Assembly: GCA_035513175.1 (NCBI GenBank)
Contig: DATKCN010000289.1
Location: 1-5,543 of the forward strand
DNA from: DATKCN01 sp035513175
GTDB taxonomy: Bacteria > Chloroflexota > Chloroflexia > Thermomicrobiales > CFX8
DNA: 5,543 bases
Direction: 5' to 3'
The notes under the pieces are model-generated. The model was not told the origin of the DNA. It saw only the letters and a program-made list of their open reading frames with translations, and did not search any database. The translations under genes were made by a program, and so were the position numbers. How positions within the stretch are numbered: the first letter of the stretch is position 1; each line of letters starts with the position of its first letter. Positions 1 to 5,543 of this stretch are shown here, piece after piece.

Positions 1-88
1 GCGCCTGAGGCGTGTGACACACATCGCGCGACTTGAGTATTTGTCTCTGAGAGGGGACTACTGATTTCTGATTAGTCGTGGATCCGAG
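1..88. other. Noncoding stretch downstream of the complete regulator
   Basis: No credible gene is seen. Twelve bases past the stop codon, arms GACTA (56-60) and TAGTC (73-77) give a 5-bp stem with a poorly paired interior, too weak to call a terminator with confidence. CTGATT is directly repeated at 61-66 and 68-73. A short hairpin CGCC-TGA-GGCG (2-12) and an odd palindrome GTGTG-A-CACAC (12-22) sit at the window edge and might belong to an element extending outside. Confidence 0.4.
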
Positions 89-2509
89 TCAGCCGATGCC
101 GTGCCGCACGGCCCAGGTCGCGGCCGCCGTGCGCGACTCGACGGCGAGCTTGCCCATGATGTTGGCCACGTGCTTGGCGGCGGTGTGGGGGCTGATGAAG
201 AGCGCCTCGGCGATCTCCTGGTTGGAGCGGCCCTCGACCAGCAGGCGCAGCACCTCGACCTCGCGTCTGGACAGGCCGTCGACAGCCGCGCCAGCTGTAG
301 ACGCGGCGGAGACTGGGTCCTGCTCCGGTTCCAGCGGGAGATCCATTGCATAGACGATCGCCTCGTCCAGCGTATTCGAGCGGCCCTCGGCCCAGGCACG
401 ATCCCAGGTGGGCACGTCAACCCGCGAACGCGCCAGCGGCACGTACGTGTCATAGTACCGCCGGATCAATGGCGGCACCGGCACACCAATCGACTCACGC
501 ATGGCCTCAGCGGCGCCCAGTAGCCGCGCGGTTCGCTCCGGCTGCAGGCTGCTGGCAGCCAGCCAGGCACAGTGCTCGAAGGCCTGTGCTGTGATTCGGA
601 GGTCCTGAAGATCGTGCTGCAATGTCAAGCTCTCCAGCAAGTGCGCCCGCGCTGTGTCGAGATCTGACTGTGACAGGGCCAGGTGTGCCCCATCTTCGAG
701 TGACAGCGCCGTCTGCTCAGGGCCTCCCTGCGCGCGCGAGATGTCGAGCGCCTCGTGGACATATGCGTCCGCGGCAGCGAAGTCTTTCAGCTCAGTGGCG
801 ACGGCAGCCAGATTGCCGAGCAGGCTCGGGAGCCAGGTGATCGCGTCCGTCGTGCGCGTCAGCGGCAACGCTTTCACATAGAGCTCGTATGCCTGTTCCG
901 GGTCGCCGCTGTACATGGCGACGCGGCCGAGACTGTATAGGCTTCCCGCCTGCGCCGACCTGTCACCGATGCGCTGGGAGATCGTTAGCGCCTCCTCGCA
1001 CAGTGCCCGCGCCGTCGGGTAGTCGCCCTGAGAGGTGGCGAAGAAGCCGGCATAGACAAGGGCTGAGGCGCGGGTCGCGTCCGACACCCCGGCGCCATTC
1101 CGGAGCCCCAGCTCTAACCACTGGCGACCTTCGGCGAAATGTCCGCGTTGCAGCCAGTACCCGACGAAGGCGATGTTCAGCTGCAGGGCTGTTTCCGCGG
1201 CGTGCCCGGCCGCCCAGCCGAGAACCGATCGGACGTTGTCAAGCTCCGCGTCTCCCCGCGCCAGCCAGACCATGTCCCGAGCGCTGTTCCATTCGGGCGC
1301 CGCCCGCTCGAAGTACTCCAGCATGTACGCGGCATGACGCCGGCTGACCTCATCAGCCTCGTCATGCAGGGCGAGCTGCTCCTGACCAAACTCTCGTATC
1401 GTCTGCAGCATCCCGAAACGCGGCGCGTCTTCCCGTTCACTCGTGGCCGGGGGGCGCGGCACGATCAGGTGCTTGTCGACCAGCCCGAGAAGCTGGTCGA
1501 GCAGGTCTTCCTCCGAGTCTTCCCCACGTATGCAGACGGCCCCGGCCGCGGCCAGCGTCCACCCGCCGGAGAAGATCGAGAGCTGGCGGAACAGCTGCTG
1601 CTCAGACGGGTCGAGCAGGTCATAGCTCCAGGCGATGGCGTTGCGCATCGTCTGCTGGCGGACAGGTTGATCGCCCGGGCCGCCGGAGAGCAGCGACAAG
1701 GATTCATGCAGCCGCGCGAGCAGCACCTCGAGAGTGAGCGCCTTGATCCGCGCGGCGGCCAGCTCGATCGCCAGCGGCAGGCCATCCAGGCGACGGCATA
1801 TTTCAACGATCGCGGGCGCGTTGGCTGTTGTCAGCGCGAAGTTAGGATTGATGGCACGAGCGCGTTGGATGAACAAGGCCACCGCTTCGTACGTCGCGGT
1901 CTGCTCCACAGTCTCCACTGCCTGTGGCTCGGGTAGCGCCAGCGGCGGCGCCGGGAACTCCTGTTCGGCCGTGAGATGGAGTGGCTCGCGGCTGGTGACG
2001 ATGATCCTGAGGTTGTCGCAGGACAGCAGCAACTCTGCAACAACCGGAGCGGCCTCGATGACCTGCTCGAAGTTGTCGAGCACGAGGAGTGCCCGCTGAT
2101 CGCGCAGCCGAGCTGCCAGCTCTTGCAGCAGCGGGACGCCAGGCTGCTCGGTGATGCCGAGCGCCGCCGCAATCGTCGCGGTTACCAGGCTGGGATCGTC
2201 GACGGCGGCGAGCGATACGAAGACGCGACCGTCCGGGTAGTCGACCGCTGCCCGATTCGCGATCGCCAGCGCGAGCCGCGTCTTGCCGACGCCACCGGGG
2301 CCGGTGAGCGTCAGCAGGCGGTTGGATGCCAGCAAGCGCGTGATCTGCGCGATCTCCGCGTCGCGACCGATGAAGCTCGACAGCTGGACCGGCAGCGGTG
2401 GGTGGCCGGGCGAGGATGAGGCGTTCACGGCGGCATCCAGCGTTCCAGTGTGTGCCGCGCGTCGAGTGCGCGACGATGCTCGGACGAGTAGCTCGGACCG
2501 CGACAGCAT
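89..2509 (-). CDS. STAND ATPase-TPR-LuxR transcriptional regulator (complete)
   Basis: This is an 806-residue cytoplasmic ATP-dependent transcriptional regulator. Seen in the translation: FIGRD at residues 46-50, Walker A GPGGVGKT at 70-77, Walker B LLVLDNFE at 141-148, a TSR sensor-type motif at 172-174 and GLPLA at 243-247. A winged-helix-like stretch follows at about 285-317 (AIAWSYDLL, LFRQLSIFSGGW), then a helical TPR-like region at about 410-660 and a LuxR/GerE HTH at 745-806 with recognition helix near 773-788. No receiver domain is present, so phosphorelay control is unlikely. In this family the ATPase acts as a nucleotide switch and the helical part senses a ligand or partner; the ligand here is unknown. 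The start is uncertain. The ATG at 2509 has no Shine-Dalgarno, and the first 27 codons are Arg-rich with weaker G/C bias at third positions. A GTG at 2428 (weak GGA, 7-nt spacer) would put FIGR about 19 residues from the N-terminus, as is usual for the family. It is paralogous to the regulator at 3284-5543. Confidence 0.93.
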   Translation of the reverse strand: MLSRSELLVRASSRTRRAAHTGTLDAAVNASSSPGHPPLPVQLSSFIGRDAEIAQITRLLASNRLLTLTGPGGVGKTRLALAIANRAAVDYPDGRVFVSLAAVDDPSLVTATIAAALGITEQPGVPLLQELAARLRDQRALLVLDNFEQVIEAAPVVAELLLSCDNLRIIVTSREPLHLTAEQEFPAPPLALPEPQAVETVEQTATYEAVALFIQRARAINPNFALTTANAPAIVEICRRLDGLPLAIELAAARIKALTLEVLLARLHESLSLLSGGPGDQPVRQQTMRNAIAWSYDLLDPSEQQLFRQLSIFSGGWTLAAAGAVCIRGEDSEEDLLDQLLGLVDKHLIVPRPPATSEREDAPRFGMLQTIREFGQEQLALHDEADEVSRRHAAYMLEYFERAAPEWNSARDMVWLARGDAELDNVRSVLGWAAGHAAETALQLNIAFVGYWLQRGHFAEGRQWLELGLRNGAGVSDATRASALVYAGFFATSQGDYPTARALCEEALTISQRIGDRSAQAGSLYSLGRVAMYSGDPEQAYELYVKALPLTRTTDAITWLPSLLGNLAAVATELKDFAAADAYVHEALDISRAQGGPEQTALSLEDGAHLALSQSDLDTARAHLLESLTLQHDLQDLRITAQAFEHCAWLAASSLQPERTARLLGAAEAMRESIGVPVPPLIRRYYDTYVPLARSRVDVPTWDRAWAEGRSNTLDEAIVYAMDLPLEPEQDPVSAASTAGAAVDGLSRREVEVLRLLVEGRSNQEIAEALFISPHTAAKHVANIMGKLAVESRTAAATWAVRHGIG

Positions 2510-2527
2510 GGATCATGAAGGGTGGGC

Positions 2528-2533
2528 TGTCAA
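2528..2533 (-). promoter_or_regulatory. Possible -35 box (TTGACA) of the downstream regulator
   Basis: A perfect TTGACA lies on the minus strand just after the hairpin terminator. The hexamer 17 nt downstream, CATGCT at 2510-2505, matches the -10 consensus only 3 of 6. If this is a real promoter, transcription would begin near 2500, inside the longer reading frame, which would favour the GTG start at 2428. A single hexamer match could also be chance. Confidence 0.25.
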
Positions 2534-2550
2534 CCGCGGCGCACACAGAA

Positions 2551-2583
2551 GAGCGGCCCTGACGTGTGAGGCCAGGGCCGCTC
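2551..2583 (-). terminator. Rho-independent-type terminator after the repeat-protein gene
   Basis: The arms GAGCGGCCCTG (2551-2561) and CAGGGCCGCTC (2573-2583) form a perfect 11-bp GC-rich stem with an 11-nt loop. The hairpin begins 37 nt past the TAA of the repeat-protein gene. Read on the minus strand it is followed by TTCTGTGTG, a weak T-rich tract; the plus-strand exit has none, which sets the orientation. It probably insulates the downstream regulator from repeat-protein transcription. Confidence 0.82.
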
Positions 2584-2619
2584 CGGTGGAGAAGGTGGAA
2601 GCAGTGGTGCGTCGTCCCG

Positions 2620-3111
2620 TTAGTTACCGTAGGTCGCTTCCAGAGCGAACAGTTCGTCGGAGGTGATGAACTGCGCGTCCGCCTGGGCCGTCTGCTGCCG
2701 CGCCACCTGCGAGGCTTCGAGGGCGTACAGGGCGTCCGAGGTGACGATCTGCGCCTCCTGCTGTGCGCGAGCCATGCCGGCTTCGAGGGCGAACAGGGCG
2801 TCCGAGGTGACGATCCGCGCCTCCTGCTGCGCGCGGGCCATGCCGGCTTCGAGGGCGAACAGGGCGTCCGAGGTGACGATCTGCGCCGCCTGAACCTGCG
2901 CCCGGACCATCTCAGCTTCGAGGGCGAACAGGGCGTCCGAGGTGACGATCTGCGCCGCCGGAGCCAGGTTGACCTGCTCGTTCTGCCCGGCGCCTGTGAA
3001 GCTCGCCACTGCCAGCGCGATGATCGCCGCTGCCAGCGCGCCGATGGCGACGACTGCCGCGATGTAGACCGAGGAAGATGACCGCGAACGCTTCGGGAAT
3101 GTTGCCTGCAT
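2620..3111 (-). CDS. Small membrane-anchored protein with five 22-residue tandem repeats, unknown function
   Basis: This 163-residue protein is not from a family I recognise. Residues 7-10 (KRSR) and a Ser run at 11-14 precede one hydrophobic segment at about 15-38. There is no other Lys or Arg until R70, so the positive-inside rule predicts N-terminus in and C-terminus outside. Signal-peptide cleavage after A36 (AVA motif) is a less likely alternative because the hydrophobic stretch is long. Residues 54-163 hold five repeats starting at 54, 77, 99, 121 and 147, each opening with (Q/R)IVTSDALFALEA or a close variant. Within a unit, L84, L87, M91, A94 and A98 follow heptad spacing, suggesting short amphipathic or coiled-coil helices separated by an IVT link. 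There is no Cys, lipobox or sorting signal. The ATG at 3111 is chosen because AAGGAG lies 7 nt upstream; the reading frame stays open upstream to 3309 but lacks support. The strong ribosome-binding site and very high third-position G/C argue for a real, well-translated gene. Its own terminator follows. Confidence 0.88.
   Translation of the reverse strand: MQATFPKRSRSSSSVYIAAVVAIGALAAAIIALAVASFTGAGQNEQVNLAPAAQIVTSDALFALEAEMVRAQVQAAQIVTSDALFALEAGMARAQQEARIVTSDALFALEAGMARAQQEAQIVTSDALYALEASQVARQQTAQADAQFITSDELFALEATYGN
2636..2959 (-). repeat. In-frame tandem repeat array, five units of 66-78 bp
   Basis: Five direct repeats begin on the plus strand at 2636, 2714, 2780, 2846 and 2915, so spacings are 78, 66, 66 and 69 bp, all multiples of three. 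A 36-bp core is identical in the copies at 2780, 2846 and 2915, and has one change in the 2714 copy. The full 66-bp units at 2714 and 2780 differ at only 4 positions. The copy at 2636, encoding the C-terminus, is the most diverged. The array encodes residues 54 to about 158 of the small membrane protein. Near-identity of the inner copies suggests recent internal duplication and possible copy-number variation. Confidence 0.95.
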
Positions 3112-3118
3112 CGTCGTG

Positions 3119-3124
3119 CTCCTT
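3119..3124 (-). promoter_or_regulatory. Shine-Dalgarno site of the repeat-protein gene
   Basis: AAGGAG on the minus strand lies 7 nt before the ATG at 3111. It decides the start of the small protein over the open upstream extension of the frame. It is the only strong ribosome-binding site in the window; neither candidate start of the regulator at 89-2509 has a comparable one. Confidence 0.85.
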
Positions 3125-3249
3125 CGTGTTGTTGTCTGTCGTGCCAGCCACCTGCTGACACTATTGACTTTAGGGCGAGCGCGACATGGGCACATCGTAA
3201 GAAGTACGGCACTCTGAAAGCGGGATGTACGGAGATTTCGGGGAGGGGT

Positions 3250-3269
3250 CACCACCGTATACGGGGGTG
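3250..3269. promoter_or_regulatory. 20-bp imperfect dyad, candidate operator or weak terminator
   Basis: The sequence caccaccgtatacgggggtg is a 20-bp inverted repeat with 9 of 10 pairs matched (mismatch at 3254/3265). Its centre, CCGTATACGG at 3255-3264, is a perfect 10-bp palindrome. It lies 14 bp past the stop codon of the upstream regulator and about 140 bp before the repeat-protein start. As RNA it could fold as a stem around a GTATAC loop, but no T-run follows on either strand, so termination is doubtful. LuxR-type HTH proteins commonly bind dyads of about this size, which makes an operator plausible but unproven. Confidence 0.35.
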
Positions 3270-3283
3270 GCGCGGAGGGAGCG

Positions 3284-5543
3284 TCAGACGAGCCTGTGAT
3301 CGACGGCATAGCGTGTCGCGGCGGCGCGGGAAGAGACGCCGAGCTTGGTGTAGATCGAGGTGAGGTGCGAGCTGACGGTGCGGCGGCTGAGGAAGAGCTG
3401 TTCGGCGACTTCGGCGTCGGTCAGGCCGGTGGACACGAGCCGCAGCACGTCCAGCTCGCGCGGGGTCAGGCGCGCCGCGATTGACGGCTCCGGGGCCAGG
3501 GGCTCGTCCGCGAGCGCGAGGTCGATCACCTCGTTGAGGGGCGCCGAGCGACCCGCCGACCAGGCAGCCTCCCATGCGTCATCGCCTGCCTGCGCGCGGC
3601 CCTCGCGAACCATCTGTTCGTATCGCTCGCGGTACACCGGCGGCACGGCCGACGCCGTCGCCTCCACGATCGTCCAGGCCGCGCCCAGCAGGGTCGCGGC
3701 GCGCTCGGGCTGGCGTCCCATTACCGCGAGCTCGCCCATGACGACCAGGCCAGTCATCACTGTCCGCGTTGGGCCGTATTTGCGTTCCATGGCGAGCCCG
3801 GCGGTCGTCAGCTCGCGCGCCTGCCGGTCGTTGCCGCGCATGGCTTCGACGTGCCCGGAGAAGATGAGCACGAGCGGTTCGGCCCGGATAAGGCCTGCCG
3901 CCCGCACTACCTCGCTCGCCTCGTCGAGGATCTCGCTGGCGCGGTCGAAGTCACCGCGAAACGCGAGCGCCATGCCGGTGAAGTACAGCAATTGCGGCGT
4001 CATCTCACGGTGTGCGTGACGCCTGGCGATGCTCAGGCCGTGCTCGTATGCCGTCAGCGCGCGGTCGATGTCTCCCTGCCAGACGAACGCCCGGCCAACG
4101 CCCCAGAGCGCCCACGCCTGCTGGAGCGTGTCTTCGAAATCCGTGGCAATGACCAGACTCTCCTCGTGGAGCTCGAGCGATCGGTGGTAGTCGCCCTGTT
4201 CGGCCGCCAGCGTGGCGAGTCCGTTCATCGCGCCCATGCGCGCCTCGTCCGACGCGCCCGGCTTCGCCAGCACGGCTTCGATCAGGCGGCGACCTTCGGA
4301 CGTCAGGCCATTGTCACGCCAGAACAGGGCAACCCTGAACGAGCAGCGTAGCGCCTGATCGAGGATGCGCGGCTGCGGTTGCTCCAGCGACACGACCCAG
4401 GAGAAGGCGGCCTGGATGTTGCCGATCTCCGGAGCCAGCCCGCTCAAGGCGCGCGGCGCGGCGCCCCAGTACAGCTCCCGGCTCATCTCCTCCGCCCAGG
4501 CGAGGTAGCAGGCGGCGTGCCGGTCGCGGGTTTCGTCCGCTTCGCCCGCTGCCGCCAGCGTCTCCTGGCCGAATTCGCGGATCGTCGCCAGCATCTCGAA
4601 GCGCCCTGACTCGTCCGGCTGCTCGCGCTGCCTGACCAGGCTGTGGTTGACCAGAGCGTCCAACCCTGCCAACGCGTCCAGATCGCTGCCGCATACCGCC
4701 TCGGCGGCCTCCAGCGTCCAGCCACCGGCGAAGACCGAGAGCTGCCGAAAAAGGCGCTGCTCGTCCGGAAAGAGCAGGTCGTAGCTCCAGGCGATGGCGG
4801 CGCGCATCGTCTGCTGGCGAGCAGGCGCGTCGCGCGGGCCGCCGGTCAGCAGTGGCAACCGCCGGTCGAGCCGCTCCAGCAGCGAGGATGGCGGGAGCAG
4901 CTTCACGCGCGCCGCAGCCAGCTCAATCGCCAGCGGCAGACCGTCCAGACGGCGACAGATCTCGGCGACGGTCTGTCCGTTGTCCGCTGTGACTTCGAAG
5001 TCAATGCGGCTCTCGCGTGCGCGCTGCGCGAACAACGCGATGGCCTCGTATTCCAGGAGCTGCTCCGTGGAGGCCGGGCTAGCGGGGCTGGGGAGCATGA
5101 GCGGCTGCACGATCAGCTCCTGGTCGCCGCTGACCTTCAGCGAGACGCGGCTCGTCACCAGCGCCGTCAGACTGGGACAGGCGCGCAACAGGTCGGCCAC
5201 CAAGGGCGCGGCGTCCACGACCTGCTCGAAGTTGTCGAGCACGAGCAGCAGCTCTTTACCGGCCAGGTGCGCGGCCACGATCTCAGCCGGGGAGCGGCCC
5301 CCGTGTTCCGAGAGACCGAACGCCGTTTCAATGGCGGAGCCGACCAGCGCTGGATCGTCCACTGAAGCCAGGGAGACGACAGTCACGCCATCGCGATAGG
5401 CGCCCTGCACTGCCGCGGCGACCGCCAGCGCCAGGCGCGTCTTGCCGACGCCGCCGGGGCCGGTGAGGGTCAGCAGCCGCACGGACTGCAGCAGCCCGGT
5501 GAGATGCTCGACCTCGGCGTCGCGTCCGATGAAACTGCTCAGT
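3284..5543 (-). CDS. STAND ATPase-TPR-LuxR transcriptional regulator (5' end outside window)
   Basis: The frame stays open to the window edge, giving 752 whole codons. The in-frame GTG at 5482 is not the start, because the family FIGRD motif is encoded upstream of it (about 5533-5519). Counting from the first whole codon: FIGRD 4-8, Walker A GPGGVGKT 28-35, Walker B LLLVLDNFE 98-106, TSR 130-132, GLPLA 201-205, a winged-helix-like stretch at about 242-275, a TPR-like helical region at about 430-620, and a LuxR/GerE HTH at 691-752 with recognition helix 719-735 (RTVSSHLTSIYTKLG). Probably only about 10-30 residues are missing, judging from the neighbouring paralogue. It should act in the cytoplasm as a nucleotide-switched, ligand-responsive DNA-binding regulator; ligand and targets are unknown. 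It has no receiver domain. The ATPase half closely matches the regulator at 89-2509, while the helical middle and recognition helix differ, suggesting a different signal and operator. Confidence 0.93.
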   Translation of the reverse strand, partial: LSSFIGRDAEVEHLTGLLQSVRLLTLTGPGGVGKTRLALAVAAAVQGAYRDGVTVVSLASVDDPALVGSAIETAFGLSEHGGRSPAEIVAAHLAGKELLLVLDNFEQVVDAAPLVADLLRACPSLTALVTSRVSLKVSGDQELIVQPLMLPSPASPASTEQLLEYEAIALFAQRARESRIDFEVTADNGQTVAEICRRLDGLPLAIELAAARVKLLPPSSLLERLDRRLPLLTGGPRDAPARQQTMRAAIAWSYDLLFPDEQRLFRQLSVFAGGWTLEAAEAVCGSDLDALAGLDALVNHSLVRQREQPDESGRFEMLATIREFGQETLAAAGEADETRDRHAACYLAWAEEMSRELYWGAAPRALSGLAPEIGNIQAAFSWVVSLEQPQPRILDQALRCSFRVALFWRDNGLTSEGRRLIEAVLAKPGASDEARMGAMNGLATLAAEQGDYHRSLELHEESLVIATDFEDTLQQAWALWGVGRAFVWQGDIDRALTAYEHGLSIARRHAHREMTPQLLYFTGMALAFRGDFDRASEILDEASEVVRAAGLIRAEPLVLIFSGHVEAMRGNDRQARELTTAGLAMERKYGPTRTVMTGLVVMGELAVMGRQPERAATLLGAAWTIVEATASAVPPVYRERYEQMVREGRAQAGDDAWEAAWSAGRSAPLNEVIDLALADEPLAPEPSIAARLTPRELDVLRLVSTGLTDAEVAEQLFLSRRTVSSHLTSIYTKLGVSSRAAATRYAVDHRLV

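Larger units (their letters stand above)
3112..3283 (-). promoter_or_regulatory. Intergenic leader and promoter region of the repeat-protein gene
   Basis: This 172-bp gap is visibly richer in A/T around 3155-3245 than the flanking genes. It contains the dyad at 3250-3269, RTACGG motifs at 3204-3209, 3227-3232 and 3259-3264, and the Shine-Dalgarno site. Weak -10-like hexamers on the minus strand are TAAAGT (3172-3167) and TACGAT (3199-3194), each 4 of 6 to consensus but without a good -35. A promoter is likely somewhere here, since the gene has its own ribosome-binding site and terminator, but I cannot place it. Confidence 0.4.

Noticed and set aside
1139..1936. Long plus-strand frames opposite the regulators (also 4643-5365, 3360-4019, 4794-5399)
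   Set aside because: They are complements of well-supported domain-bearing coding sequence, with no motifs, no ribosome-binding sites and low-complexity Arg/Ser/Ala-rich products typical of high-GC antisense frames.
2636..2959. CRISPR array
   Set aside because: The 36-bp identical core at regular spacing superficially resembles CRISPR repeats, but the between-core segments are also near-identical, spacing is in frame, and the array is coding.
2566..3081. Long plus-strand reading frame with GFEGEQGVRGDD-type repeats
   Set aside because: It is antisense to the repeat-protein gene. Because repeat units are multiples of three, any frame open in one unit stays open in all. The minus strand has the membrane segment, the ribosome-binding site and the expected third-position G/C bias.
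3164..3169. TTGACT as a plus-strand -35 box
   Set aside because: No -10 at suitable spacing and no plus-strand gene downstream.
1842..3212. Long minus-strand frame of 456 codons spanning the repeat gene and the start of the downstream regulator
   Set aside because: It is an off-frame shadow: Arg/Ser/Pro-rich translation with no domains, crossing the terminator and both real genes.
3112..3309. Upstream extension of the repeat-protein frame by 66 codons
   Set aside because: It overlaps the end of the upstream regulator, has no ribosome-binding site, and would place Arg-rich, Pro-rich noncoding-looking sequence before a clear start with AAGGAG.
5480..5482. GTG at 5482 as the start of the upstream regulator
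   Set aside because: It would remove the conserved FIGRD segment and start only seven residues before the Walker A; the frame remains open with family-like sequence to the window edge.

Overview
The window is a GC-rich bacterial segment with all three supported genes on the minus strand. Two are large, closely related regulators built as a STAND/NB-ARC-type P-loop ATPase, a helical TPR-like middle and a C-terminal LuxR/GerE helix-turn-helix. Between them lies a small membrane-anchored protein made mostly of five tandem copies of a roughly 22-residue repeat. Third codon positions are strongly G/C in all three genes. Expanded families of such ATPase-TPR-LuxR regulators in a high-GC genome fit Chloroflexota (Thermomicrobia or Sphaerobacter-like lineages) best, with Actinobacteria as the main alternative. 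This assignment is inference, because no rRNA or other marker is present.

Layout in the direction of transcription (high to low coordinates): 5543-3284 is a regulator missing only its extreme N-terminus, which lies beyond the window edge. 3283-3112 is an intergenic region with a 20-bp imperfect dyad, three RTACGG motifs and a strong Shine-Dalgarno. 3111-2620 is the repeat protein. 2619-2510 holds a convincing 11-bp hairpin terminator followed by a TTGACA box. 2509-89 (or 2428-89) is the second regulator, complete. 88-1 is noncoding and has only weak hairpins.

How they may work together: neither regulator has a receiver domain, so neither is a classical two-component response regulator. By family analogy, each would bind ATP/ADP, sense a ligand or partner through its helical middle, and bind DNA through its LuxR domain. 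The repeat protein has its own ribosome-binding site and its own terminator, so it looks like a separate transcription unit placed between two regulators. It is a natural candidate target of one or both, or a partner. No enzymes, RNA genes, CRISPR arrays or mobile elements are visible.

The least explained part is the repeat protein: a basic N-terminus, one membrane segment, then five IVTSDALFALEA-type repeats predicted to lie outside the membrane. I do not recognise the family.
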